Shown here one piece after another: positions 33,750 to 44,660 of a DNA stretch of 64,000 nt (positions are counted from its first letter, which is position 1; every line of letters starts with the position of its first letter). Under the pieces are notes generated by a model that was given only the letters and a program-made list of their open reading frames with translations, searched no databases and was not told the DNA's origin. The DNA is from Notamacropus eugenii (lineage: Eukaryota > Chordata > Mammalia > Diprotodontia > Macropodidae). The DNA is taken from positions 516,894,224 through 516,958,223 of the forward strand of contig NC_092872.1 in assembly GCF_028372415.1 (NCBI RefSeq), written 5' to 3'. The position numbers and the translations under genes were made by a program.

Positions 33750-34214
33750 AATGATAAAGGTTACCACTGGAAGCATCAGTAGAAAGCAAAGAGGCTTCAG
33801 ACTCCTCTTTTTGGCCAGGGAAGAGGTAATACAGGGTTAGTTACCTTTCAGAGAAATTTAGGGTGAAGAAAGGTTTGTTAATTACAGAACTGGGATTTCA
33901 GATGGTACAAAAGAAGAAGAGGATAATAATTGGGTAGATGTAGGACAAGGTAGGGCTGAAATGGATTTAGTATAGAGTGTGAGGAGTGGTAGCAGGGGAA
34001 GGTTTTTCTCTGTCAGACCAGACTAAATCACAGGGCTGGAGGTGGGAGGTTAGTAGCCAGCGGATAGGGGAAGTACCAGTTGATTCAGTATTTAATTAAT
34101 CAGAGCAGGAAATGAGAGGGTCAGTAGTGATGGCAGCTGGAATGGTCATGCAATAAAAAAGGACATTGCATTCAGACCCTATTTGGTAGGCATAGCCACT
34201 TGACTCTTCTATGC

Positions 34215-34660
34215 CTTTCTTTTAAAAAATTATCTATTTTTTTAATCAGCAAAAATCCATCTCCTCTCCTTTCCAACTCTCCTCATCCATCTCCTAATTG
34301 AGAATGAAAGAAAAACAAAAACCCCATTGCAAACATATATAGTCAAGCAAAATAAATTTCCACATTACACATGTCCAGAAAAAAAAAAATGACTCATTCT
34401 ACACTCTGAGTCCTTCACCTCTCTGTCTGGAGCTGATAGCATGCTTCATCGTAAGTCTTCTGGAATTGTGCTTGACCATTATACTGATTAGAGTTCCTAA
34501 TTCTTTCAGAGTTGTTTGTGTTTACCATATTGGTGTCACTGTATAATTGTTCTTGTTCTGTTCATTTCATTCTGTATCTGTTCATAAAAATCTTTTCAGG
34601 TTTCTCTGAAACCATCAGCCCATCATTTCTTATAGCACAAAGATATTACTTAGCATTTTA
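34215..34660 (-). mobile_element. L1 LINE 3' region, antisense
   Basis: Antisense 3'UTR ('agtcaagcaaaataaatttc') then the reverse ORF2 end ('ccatcatttcttatagcaca'). Its continuation appears at 35140-35345. Confidence 0.65.
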
Positions 34661-34664
34661 TGTG

Positions 34665-35138
34665 ATTAGAATGTGATATGAATGTGACAGAAATGATGAA
34701 ATCTGAAAGAAATGATGAAGGGTCTAGTTTCAGAAAAAGACTGGGGAAACTTTTGTCAACTGATGCAGAATAAAGTGAGTAGAACCAGGAGAAAAATTTA
34801 CATAACAGAAAAATTATAAAGATAATCAATTCTGAAAGATTTAGTAACTCTGATCAATACAATGACCAACCATAATTCCAAAGGATTCATGTTAAAACAT
34901 GCTATTCAACTCCAGAAAGAGAACTGATGGATTCACAATACAGATTGAAACATATTTTCTTCTATTTCTTTCTTTTCTTTTTTTCTTTTCTGCTTGGAAT
35001 ATGTCTAATGTGGAAATTTGTTTTGTGTAGCTATATGTATTTGTAATGTGTTTTATTTTTTTTGCTTTCTCAAAGGGTCAGGGAGGGAGAGGAAGAGAAT
35101 TTGAAATTGCAATTCCAAATTGCAATTGGAATTTTAAA
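34665..35138 (+). mobile_element. L1 LINE 3' end, sense, inside antisense L1
   Basis: 'ctgatgcagaataaagtgag', 'accataattccaaaggattc' and the poly-pyrimidine then 'gggtcagggagggagaggaa' 3' end. Short near-palindromic 'aaattgcaattccaaattgc' text near 35103-35130. Confidence 0.65.
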
Positions 35139-35139
35139 A

Positions 35140-35345
35140 ATTGGGGGAAAAGGCCATATACATAAATTTATACATGTACACACATGGGCACATATAGATG
35201 TATATATGTGTGTGTATATATGTGTATATACACACGCACATATGTTTGTTCTGCCATTCCTCAGTTTATGGGCACCCCTTCAGATTCCCATTTGCCACCT
35301 CAAAAAGAACTACAAATACTTTTGTACATCCTTTGTTTGTTTTGC
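35140..35345 (-). mobile_element. L1 ORF2 C-terminal sequence, antisense, with microsatellite
   Basis: A TATG/TGTATA microsatellite (35160-35240), then 'ttatgggcaccccttcagat' and 'aaaaagaactacaaatactt', the reverse of the L1 ORF2 end. Confidence 0.6.
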
Positions 35346-37220
35346 TTAATATTAATCCTTCCCTTAAACTGTCCTCCTCCTAATTCCCGCTTCTCCTTTC
35401 TCCCATTTCCCTGTGAGTAAGATGTATTTTTCTACCCCGTGTGTGCATATCTTCTTCTCTTCTTTGACCAGTTAAGATTAGAAGGAGGTGCAAGTATCAG
35501 CAGCTCCGCCCCACCCCTCACCTCTCCTTGTTTGTATAGATGTGTATTTGCAGAGCTTGACTCTATAGGATAACTTTCTTAACCTTCCTTTCTCTCCCCC
35601 CCCATTATATTTCTTTTCTCCTCTCTTACCATTCTTCTCAAGAATAAGTCATGACAAATCACTCCTAGACCTTCCATCTAATTGGACCTATTCTGTGATG
35701 ATGATGATAGGATTCAGTGGGTACACACATGTTTCTCCATATTAAAATGTAAGCAGTTTATTCTTGTTTAGTGCTTATGTTTACCTTTTTATGCTTCTCT
35801 TTACTTATGCTTGAACTTCAAAGTTTCTACGCACCTCTGATCTTTCTATCAGGACTGCTTGGAAGTCCTCTAATGAAGGTCCATTCCCCTCCCCCCAGTA
35901 GGATTATGTTCAGTTTTTCCGGGAACATTATTCTTGGCTGTAAGCCTATATCCTTTGCCTTCTAGAATATGATATTCCAAGCTCTCCACTAATTTATAGT
36001 TGTGGCTGCTAAATCATATAGGATCCTAACTGTGGCTCCTCAGTACTTGAATTCTTGCTTTCTGGCTGCTTGTAATATTTTTTTTCTTTGACCTAGAAGC
36101 ACTGGATTTTTGTTCCTGGAAGTTTATATTTGGGAATTTCTGTCAGAAGGTGACCAGCAATTTCTTTCTATTTCCACTTTACCCTAAGGTTCTAAGAGTT
36201 CTGGGTAGTTTTCTTTTAAGTTTTCCTGAAATATGATGTCATAGTATTCAGGCAGTACAATGATTCTTAACCTTGTTTTCTCCCTCATCTATTTTCCTGA
36301 TCACTTGTTTTTGCTACAGGATACCTTAAATTTTCTTCTATTTTTTTTCAATTTTTTGATTCATGAAATCATTGATGTCTATTTGGTTCATTCTAGTTTT
36401 CAGAGAGTTTGTTATTTAGATAAGGTTTTTATGCTTCTTGTACCAAACTGCTAGTTCCTTTTTTAATTTTTTCTTCCATCACTCATTTCTTTTCCAGTTT
36501 TTCATGCTAGTATTCTCATTTCATCGACAAAAACATTTTGAACTCTTGTTTCATCTCTTCTAGGAATTCTTGTTGAATCTGAACCCAATCTGTGCCTTTT
36601 TCTGAGGCTTTGCTTATAGGTTTTTAAATTATTCTCTTTTTCTAGGTTTGTGTGTTGAGCATCACATTCTCTGTAATAGCTTTTGGTGGTCAGATTCATT
36701 TTTGTTTGCTCATTCTTCCAGCCAATTTCTTGACTTTGGACTTAGGACCAGACTCTATGCACATCTGGAGGAAAAGTCCAGGCTAGTTCTGTTGTTGCTT
36801 TCCTGGGGTGTTGAGTGTTGTGTTGTTCTAGCATCTTAGGGAAAGCTCAGGGACCTATAAGCTTTCTGTGCTCCCAAAGTGGTCTGATTGTTGTCCTCCT
36901 GGTCTGAAGCCTACAAGTTCTTGACCTGGTTTTGAGTGTAAGAACCAGAGATCGCTGCTGGACTCAGCTCCTACCACTTAGTAGCAAAATTCTGCAGGTT
37001 CAGAGTGACAGAACTGCAGGTTCCCCTTTGGTCTGGGAGTCCTTCCCTGGTTATTCTCCTACAGACTTCTGAGACACACCTGCTGCTTGCTTCTGAACCT
37101 TCTTCTTCCTTCTCAAAAGTGGTGGCCCTTGGTAGTGATAGAAGGCTAAAGGCAACATTTTCTCAGATGTTAGTGGTGGGCAGCATGGATGTTCTTTCTA
37201 TAGAGGAGAGCTAGGAGATC
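35346..37220 (-). mobile_element. L1/HAL1-like ORF1 and 5'UTR, antisense
   Basis: 'ccttctagaatatgatattc' and 'gctttctggctgcttgtaat' are the reverse of the ORF1 C-terminal domain seen at 26400-26530. Coiled-coil-type sequence follows (36260-36700), then the GC-richer 5'UTR (36750-37220) that mirrors 24415-24800. Inactive. Confidence 0.65.
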
Positions 37221-37424
37221 AGTGTATCCAGGAAGCCTCCAATCCCATTTTCTGATGGGAGCTGGAGGTTAGGATCTCTTCTCTCCCATGCTGAGTGGTG
37301 GAGACAATCAGAATAAGTTCTGAGTGGGGGGTGAAGCAGGGGAGGTGTTGGGGAAGGTGGAGGGGAGGGAACGGGAGGTTAGAAGGAATAGGGATGGAGG
37401 AGAGGGGAGGAGGAAGAGCTTCCA

Positions 37425-37690
37425 AGCTTCCAAGGTCCTTTCCAGTGCTGATATTTTATGATTATTATGGTTACATAAATTACATAAAATTAGACTACAT
37501 TAACATTTATGATTATGATATTTTATACGTAAAGTTCTAGAAATGTTGAGTGAGGACAATTGTCCCCAAACACCTACATTACCAATGAGATTCTCCTTGT
37601 TTGACCTGAGGAGTAACCAAGCCCCAGAGCTGATAAATAACTTATCCAAGGTCACACATTTCTCCTGATTCCCACATTTTGGAGGTGTCC
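37425..37690 (-). repeat. Degraded MIR3-like SINE pieces
   Basis: A CR1/MIR3-type tail word at 37430-37460 is sense ('aggtcctttccagtgctgat'). 37540-37690 contains antisense core text ('aacttatccaaggtcacaca'). Confidence 0.45.
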
Positions 37691-38094
37691 TTTTTCCTTG
37701 GCTCTGATGAACCTTTCTGTTTATTTCCTTACAAAGCCTTTCATTTCCCCCTTCCCCAGGCTGCCCAAGGTTGAGTGTGGGTGAGAGCAATCCCAGCCAG
37801 TCTTTGCATCTATCCCCTTTCTTGACCCTGGGGAAATAGGGTTCACTTCCCTTCAAAGGGGATGCTTATCTCCTTGCTTGCTTGGAAAGTAGTCAAAGAA
37901 AGAAAAAATATGTGACTGGAAGATGTTGGATGTATTCATAGGTAATTTGAAAATCATAACACACTGAGACAAAAAAATCACCCTAGCTGGAGAGAGAGGA
38001 TATCCTCTGAGAAGAGGCCTCTTCCATTCATTCAGTGCTTTGGGAGCACTTTGGGGAATACCCAGCCCTGCACTAGGCCCTTGGGGATATATTA
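37691..38094. other. Unclassified DNA, possible L2 end at 38030-38090
   Basis: 'cagccctgcactaggccctt' resembles the reverse L2 3' end. The remainder is unrecognised. Confidence 0.35.
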
Positions 38095-38215
38095 TGCTGT
38101 AATAGGAAGAGCACTGGGCTGACAATCAGACGCAAATCCTCTCCCCTCTCCAGGACTCACTTTTCTCCTATGCAATATGAAGGGATTGAACTGGATGCTT
38201 CCTAAGTTTCTTTCT
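38095..38215 (+). repeat. MIR3-like CORE-SINE
   Basis: 'gctgtaataggaagagcact' head and the tail 'aagggattgaactggatgct'. Confidence 0.55.
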
Positions 38216-38654
38216 TCCTTACTATCTCCTCCCTCCCTAAATCCCACCCCCTTTCTTACCTCAACATATATTTCAAGGGCCAGCTATCCCACAGTGTTTT
38301 GTAGTAGGGGATAATTCCTGGGAGAGGGGGAGATGCTGGACAGGCCACATTTCTTACCTTTCCTGTCTCACGGGTAGAATTTTCCTGCCCTTGTCCCCAA
38401 GGACAAATAACGTGAGACTCTAATTTCATGCCTAAGACACACACACCCTGCCCTGAACCAACTTCAAAATCTGTTATGACTCAGGAACTGTCTTAATTTC
38501 AATCATTTTTATAGGTGTGAAATCACGGTCCTGTTTACTCAGAAGGCATAAGTGTGCGGAAGATAGAGAGTACAGGAAAAAGAATTTTATGGGTCACAGA
38601 ATGATAACACCAATAAACATGAGCCCAAAATTTCAGAGTTGTTTGTAGCCCCCA
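38216..38654. other. Unclassified non-coding DNA
   Basis: Nothing recognised. Confidence 0.3.
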
Positions 38655-38905
38655 AACTCGGAATGTTAGAATTGGAAGAGACCTTAGAATGCAGAATGCC
38701 ACAGATGAAGGGAGCTTAGCACATAGAACATGGAATGTTAGAGCAAAAATGGTCTTGAGAGGTTATTCAATCCAATACCCTCATTTTACAGATGAGGAAA
38801 CTGAAAGTGGTTTGTCCATAGTCACCCAAACAGTTAGTCACTATGTTGTGTGTGAACTTGAGTCTCATAACTGTCCATCCAGTGTTCTACGTGCATCAAC
38901 AGAAT
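38655..38905 (-). repeat. MIR3-like SINE with duplicated tail
   Basis: Two tail-like stretches (38658-38690 and 38730-38765) precede one core ('ctcattttacagatgaggaa'). Confidence 0.6.
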
Positions 38906-39492
38906 TGGGTCCTCAAGTGCCTCTGTGATGTTCAACAATTTTTAGTAGAGACAACTGAAGACATAGAAGTACCCTTGTCATATTTACAGTTAATGCTGGG
39001 ATGAAAGCTAATATTTTAGATGGCATAGTCAGGATCCAAAATAATCTTAATAGGCTAGAATTAATGGGATAAACTCCCTTATAAACTCCTGCACTTGGGC
39101 TAAAAAAATGGCAATCATCTGCTCAAATACAGAATCCAGTTTGCTTGTGATTCCCTTCCCCAACCTAGCCCCACACCTGCTAGTGGGTCCCTTACAATGG
39201 TTTTTCTAATTGAATGGAGTTGAATGCTTCTGTTTGAAGATTTTCAGGGATGGAAATGCCACCTGAGACAACTGGTGCTAAAAGATCAACCACACAAATG
39301 AAGTGGCAAGGGGATAGGGGTAACTGGTGACCTTTCATCCAAGAATGACCTAGGGTTTTGGTGGACTGAAGCTCCATAGGTTGTCGGTATGACATTGTCA
39401 ACTAAAACCAAAAAAACTAGAGATATTTCAACTTCATTTCAACTCCATGGCGCCCTAATCAAACTGCAGCTGGAGAGGAGTTCAGAGCATCC
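38906..39492. other. Unclassified non-coding DNA
   Basis: No gene or named repeat recognised. Confidence 0.3.
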
Positions 39493-39738
39493 CATTTTAG
39501 TCAGTAAGTGTTTCAGTCATGTCTGACTCTTCGTGACCCCATTTGGGATTTTCTTGGCAAGAATACTGGAGCATTTGCCATTTCCTTCTCCAGATCATTT
39601 TATGGAGGAGGAAACTGAAGCAAATAGGGTTAAATGACTTGCCCAGAGACACGCAGCTAATAAGGGTCTGAAGCCAGATTTGAACTTAGGTCTTCCCAAC
39701 TCAAGGCCCAGCACTCTATCCACTGCACCAGTCAGCTG
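39493..39738 (-). repeat. CORE-SINE with RTE/BovB-type tail
   Basis: 'gtctgactcttcgtgacccc', 'ttcttggcaagaatactgga', 'gacttgcccagagacacgca' and a head ending 'ctatccactgcaccagtcag'. Well preserved. Confidence 0.8.
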
Positions 39739-39739
39739 T

Positions 39740-39985
39740 GCTAGGCACTGTGCTAAATATTTTTTTTTTTTTACAAATATTATCTCATTTGATCTTCACA
39801 ATAAGCCTGTGAGACTGTTGCTGTTATTATCCCTATTTTACAGTTAAGGAAACTGAGGCAGTCAGAAGTTATGTGACTTGCCCAGGGTCATACAGCTAGT
39901 AAGTGTTTGAAGTAGGATTTGTTTTCAGGTCTTCCTGGCTCCAGGTCCAGTTTTCTATACACTGAATCACCTAGCTTCCTGCTTA
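39740..39985 (-). repeat. CORE-SINE with L2-type tail
   Basis: 'gcactgtgctaaatattttt', 'ttgatcttcacaataagcct' and 'gacttgcccagggtcataca'. It adjoins the SINE above almost base to base. Confidence 0.75.
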
Positions 39986-39989
39986 GATT

Positions 39990-40575
39990 TGCTCTTCTTG
40001 GTCCTGAGGCCAGAGCTAGAAGCAACAGGTAAGAAGAGTTCAAGGAAATGCAGGTTTCAGCTCGATGTAAGGCAAGGGTTTGGGGAAAAGCATGGGGAGT
40101 CAGATAATAATTGAGCAGAGGACAAAGTAACCAAAAAGCAAGTACTATTAAGCGAAAGAAAGATTAGATCTGTTTTACTTGGTGCAATCTGACTAAACTT
40201 GGATCAGCAGATTGGAACTCGAAGGAAGGACTTCCAATGGTCAGTTGTCCCTAGGTGGTAGAGGTTACCCCATGAGTAAGTAGGTTCTCCAGCAGAGGCT
40301 GACTGATTACTTCCCAACAATTCACTTCATTAAACATTTTAAGCACCATCTATTACGTGCAAGGCTCTGTTGTAGGGGGAATCCTGCTCAAGTATGTGTA
40401 GGACTGGGTGACCTCCATCCCAAAGTGGGCAGGTTTCATTGCGAGGTAGTAGGTTGGCCATCACAAGAGGTTTAAGCTAGAGCTTGGATGACCACTTAAG
40501 TGCCAGGGGTGCTATTCAGGTATGGATTGGACTTCTAAGGTTCTTTCCAGCTCTAAGATTCTGTGATTCCTGTTC
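39990..40575 (+). mobile_element. CR1/L3 LINE 3' region
   Basis: 'gaggccagagctagaagcaa', 'tttcagctcgatgtaaggca', 'ctccagcagaggctgactga' and the terminal 'ggattggacttctaaggttc...ttctgtgattcc'. A short antisense L2-end-like piece (about 40318-40372) interrupts it. Confidence 0.65.
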
Positions 40576-40737
40576 CTTTGAAGGAGATTAAACATGGACC
40601 ACCCTTTCCCCTCTTATAATGCCATCCCATGTGTGTATTTATTGGGGGGGGGGAGGAGGCTATGTGTGCATATGAAGATCTATGCCTATATGTTTGCATA
40701 TGTACATGGACTGTTTCTTTATATTTTCAAGGTAATG

Positions 40738-40985
40738 TGGTATGGTAGAAAGAGCATAAGGCTAGGAGTGAGGAAATTCAGATTCTTGTCCTGATTCTGC
40801 AACTGCCTCATCGTATGACTTTAGTAAATTCATTCTCTTCAGTTTCCTCCTTTTTATAATGAAGATTTTAGACTAGAAAACTCCTTCCAGCTCTTATAGG
40901 ACCATAGAGGGATCTTAGAGATCATGGAATCCAACTGTCTTATTTTACAGCTAAGGAAATATGATATTCTGTACTTTATAAGTAG
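40738..40985 (+). repeat. MIR3-like SINE pair (sense, then antisense fragment)
   Basis: 40738-40900 is sense ('gtatggtagaaagagcataa', 'ctccttccagctcttatagg'). 40900-40985 is an antisense tail plus core start. Confidence 0.6.
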
Positions 40986-41384
40986 AAATAGTTCCCTTAT
41001 ACTACTCTGAAAAATAATACGCATTTCCACTTGCATGTGTTTACTTGTATAGGAATTCACATGTGTGTAGATATACACACATACATACATAAGTACACCT
41101 TGTTTGAAGTTGGGGCCTGGCCGCAGTCTTTTCTCTTTATCTCAGATAATCCCTTGGCCCTGAATACTAGCTGCTAGAGTCAGGGACTTGTGGACAAGTT
41201 GAAGTGGCCCTGAGAGGTGGCCCTGAGAAGCTGTCATCTGTTCAACGCCTCACCCTGAGGGTCAACAGATCCTGAGCAGTTTCCTTCTTTCCCTTCTCCA
41301 CCTCCCCAAAATAAGGTCAACCACAGCTTGACCTGCCTTGCCTTTCCTTGGATCACACTTGCTTTCTTCTCACTATTACAGCCT
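40986..41384. other. Unclassified non-coding DNA
   Basis: A short CATA/CACA run at 41070-41095. Otherwise nothing recognised. Confidence 0.3.
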
Positions 41385-41710
41385 CTAACCTTTCTCCTTA
41401 CCTTGTTCCCTCCCCCATTATAATCCCTGTACTCCTCCTTTTCTCCCCCCCTCCACATTCCTTCTCCATTATAGCTTCTTTTTCTATTTTTCTCCTTACT
41501 GTCACATTTCTCCTTCTCCCTTCTCTCCTTCCATATTTCTTTCTTCTCCTTATTGCATCTCCCTTTCCTCCACATTCTTGTTTCTCCCTCCCTTTTCCAT
41601 TACAGCTTTCCATATCACACTTTCCCCCATAATACTTATTCCCCATCCTCATTTCTCCACACTTCTCCTTCACTTCTCCCTCTTTCCTTCCTCCTCCAGG
41701 CCTGATCCTT
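41385..41710. repeat. Pyrimidine-rich degenerate minisatellite-like tract
   Basis: Almost continuous C/T on the plus strand. 'ccattata/ccattaca' followed by 'gctt' and 'tctcctta' recur at irregular spacing. Open frames on both strands are compositional artefacts. Confidence 0.6.
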
Positions 41711-42434
41711 TTTCTCCTCAGTCCTCCTACCCTAATCAAAGCTGATCATTGATATAGCAGGGATGATCTGGTGGGACCCCTTTTTTGCTCAGTCTAGGGC
41801 ATCTCCCACAAGGATGGATGTGTGCTCTGGCTCCTTGCTGATGGGCACATGCCTTGTTGAGATGACCACAGCAACTCCTTGCTGGTCACCATGAGTGGAG
41901 CTTTTGACAGAGATGATAGTCAGGCAACTGAGTGACAGAGGGGTTGGGCTCTTTTGGAAGGAACACTCCCCTGAGTAGAATGAGGCCCCACCCTATAGTT
42001 GGGCTTTCTCATTTTGGGGGTTTATCCAGTGATTTCTTTTCCTTGGACTTCCAGCAAGTGGGGAAAAGGGATTTCTCTCCCCTCCATTCCCTTCCTCCAA
42101 TGGCAAGTGTAGTTAGAAGCCCACAGCAACATGAACATGTGCTTACCTAACCAAGTCTGAGTCCCTAGTGGTTTTCTTCTGTTTTCTGTCTTTTTTTCCA
42201 GGCGCAAGTCAGCCAGTGATCCTGGGAAATGAGTATTTCCAGCTTTGGTTGTCCCATTGGGTGGTATGCAGGAGGGCAGAGAGCAGAAGGGCACTATTAC
42301 CACCAGGAGGACTCTGCAGCTGAAGGATTAAAGTCAAAGTCAAGCTTTCATGTCTAGATAGACCTTGTGAGCTGCTCAGTGAAGGTCTAAGATGAGTACA
42401 GAACACCCCAAATATCTGTTCAGTAGTCCTTCAG
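41711..42434. other. Unique-looking non-coding DNA
   Basis: No repeat recognised. A good polypyrimidine tract plus CAG at 42180-42201 resembles a splice acceptor, but no open exon with a donor could be supported downstream. Confidence 0.35.
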
Positions 42435-42630
42435 TGTGGTCCTAAGATGATAGGTTCAGAGCTAGAAAGGGACTTTGAAGTCATTGAACCCAATCCCCTC
42501 ATGAAGAAACTGAGGCCCTGAGAGGTTAAATTACATGCCTGGGATCACAAAGCTAGATAAGTGTCTAAACAGGACTTGAATCAGGTCTGATTCCAAGTCC
42601 AGTGGTCTCTCCTCTATACTGTGCCACTTC
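42435..42630 (-). repeat. MIR3-like CORE-SINE
   Basis: 'ggttcagagctagaaaggga', 'agaaactgaggccctgagag' and a head ending 'ctcctctatactgtgccact'. Confidence 0.75.
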
Positions 42631-42789
42631 CTTGTCTTTGTCTCTCAGGAGAATATGAGAGTGATGGGTTATTGCTTTCTGCTTCTGTGTTTGTTAATAT
42701 ATGCTTATCAGTTTTTTGTGTTTTAAGTATTCTTCTGTAATGGAGGAAATAAACAGATGCCCTGTACCTGATAAATATCATACAGAGTA

Positions 42790-43118
42790 CAGTTAGCCTT
42801 TCCACATCACCAGGCTTAGGGGCATGGTGGCCCCTCAATTTGGAAAATCTGCATAAAAATTTTTAACCCTCCCTTCGTACCAGAGAAGAAGTCTGGATTA
42901 TTATGGTATCATGAAATATGTTGCTATTATACAAAACCATACATATATTGTATGCATTTCTGGGTTCCTAAACCTTTTCTGTGTCATCGGCTGGCCTTCA
43001 CATATCATTTGTGGCTTCCACAAAACTCACCCCAAATTCCTATTTAATTTCTTGTCCCTAACCCGCAATATACTGAAAAACCACAATGGGGAAAATCTCT
43101 ATGTGAAAAGGATAACTG
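42790..43118 (+). mobile_element. Tigger/pogo-like non-autonomous DNA transposon
   Basis: Terminal inverted repeats: left 'cagttagcctttccacat', right reverse complement 'cagttatccttttcacat'. A TA target duplication sits at each end (42788-42789, 43119-43120). About 330 bp with no transposase. Family assignment rests on the TA duplication and the cagtt ends. Confidence 0.75.
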
Positions 43119-43396
43119 TATCTTTTCTAGAAGACAGTGACTCTGTTACCCATTTTTGAGGGAGGCCCTAGACATGGGCCATACTTAAGCTCTTAGAGAT
43201 TTCCTCAGTTATCCCAAGTGGGGACAAGCCAGAGATTAAAAAAAAAACCTTCCCCACCCACCCACACTTCCCTTTGGCATCAGAGCCCCTCAGCATGAAT
43301 CTGATCTGTGTAAGTATAGAGCAAGGATCCCTTGCAGGATGGGAGGCCCCTGGGGACCATAGGTCACATTACGATATGCCTTAAGGGAGGAGTTCT
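43119..43396. other. Unclassified non-coding DNA
   Basis: Short A run at 43240. Nothing recognised. Confidence 0.3.
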
Positions 43397-43610
43397 TCAC
43401 CAGAATCACAGTAGAGCAAAGCTGAAAGAGACTGCAGACCTCAGGGGGCATTTAGTTCAATCTACCAGAAGAGGAGCCCGGCTCTTCAACATCTCTGACA
43501 AATGGTCATCCAGCCTCTGCTAGGAGACCTCTCTGATGACAGGGAGTCCTGTACCTCCTGAGGCCTCCTATACCATTAGGAAGATATTCTTTAAGAGGCT
43601 TCTTACTCCC
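43397..43610 (-). mobile_element. CR1/L3 LINE 3' end, antisense
   Basis: 'tcatccagcctctgctagga', 'cctgtacctcctgaggcctc' and 'taggaagatattctttaaga' are the reverse CR1/L3 3' region. Confidence 0.6.
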
Positions 43611-43742
43611 AGAACAAGAGGAAGTTTTGGATTCAGTCAAGGAGTTCTAGGCCCTGTTCAGACCTGGGCTTTCCTCCCTTTCTTCTAGCTAGGAAGCAGG
43701 GGAGGAGAGTGGGGAGGAGGGGGAAAAGAGAGAGATGTGGGA

Positions 43743-44105
43743 GTCTCAGCTTTTAGCTTCAAGCAGAACTTTTGAGTTTTTCATGATTTCTAAGGTCCTT
43801 TCCTAGTCTAAATCCTATGATTCTCTCATTCAGACTGTTCTCAACAAGTTAAGGGTAAGTGCTTTAGGTTAAAACACAAACACAGAACTCAATTTGCTTG
43901 CCCTTAGTAACACATTCCTATAGACATGCCAATTCACATATGTCCAAATTAATTCATTCACAATTTGATATAAAGCACATGCCCACCTCCCCAATACGCT
44001 AATACAAAATTGCACACTGATAACTACAAAGACCTAGCTTCCTGGGCCTCTGACTGGAATATAATTCTTCTCCCAGTGTTAGTTCTTGGCATGCCTTGGG
44101 GCTGA
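43743..44105. repeat. Local duplication, copy A1
   Basis: Shares 'gagtttttcatg.tttctaaggtc', 'cacatatgtccaaattaatt', 'tttgatataaag' and 'ataattcttct.cc' in order with 44661-45060. Diverged. It contains a CR1/MIR3-type tail near its start. Confidence 0.5.
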
Positions 44106-44660
44106 GGACCCTTTCTCCTAAGGTGTCTCTCCCAGGGACCTTTAGTATAATAAGGCCCCATTTCTTCCTCCCCCACCCCCAGCCATGTTACTTAAACAAA
44201 TGGTTCCCATTAACTTCAATTAGTGCAGAAACTCGGCCTTTGATTTATAGGACCTATTAAATCCTTCCCAGTGTCCATTTCTTCCCAATCCACAGAGTTC
44301 TGTTGTGTTGTGGAGGCTGAGAGTAAGCAAAGGCCTGGCCTAGAAAGGCTCAGGTAATGGAGGACCAGTTGGCCTGTGGCTCTGAGTGCGTTGACCATAG
44401 ATTAGCACAGTACCTGGCCCACAGTGGCATTTAATAAATATGTATTGAATTGAATTGACAAACCACTGCTAATTCTACAATTTTCTAATTCTCTTCTCTC
44501 CTTCCATATGAAGGCATTGGGATTTAGGAGCTAATTCTCCAACACAAATCCTCACTATTTAACTGTAGGTCTAACATTCCAATTTCTCCCATAAAATCAA
44601 GCTACAGGTTTGTATTTGATCTGACCTCCAATTTATCCCTTGTCCATATTTGGGATGGGA
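44106..44660 (+). other. Unclassified DNA with an L2 3' terminus
   Basis: 44400-44460 reads 'gcacagtacctggcccacag' and ends 'aataaatatgtattgaattg', the L2 terminus. The rest is unassigned. Confidence 0.4.

Larger units (their letters stand above)
30425..34150 (-). mobile_element. Long L2 LINE, antisense, with nested insertions
   Basis: Segments 30425-30863, 31648-32050, 32260-33520 and 33765-34150 are collinear in L2 read backwards. The minus peptide near 31930-31720 (TLSDLI ... SLEVQTQISN) matches the L2 reverse-transcriptase segment (TLSLGDLI ... SPELQTRISN). Later parts correspond to more N-terminal ORF2. About 2.9 kb of L2 remains, unusually long for L2. Decayed and inactive. Confidence 0.65.

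Noticed and set aside
34215-35345. A single intact L1 across this region
   Set aside because: Orientation switches at about 34660 and again at about 35140, so it is an L1 interrupted by another L1.
42180-42365. Splice-acceptor-like tract followed by a possible terminal exon
   Set aside because: The acceptor is good, but all frames are short and no upstream exon or poly(A) signal could be tied to it.
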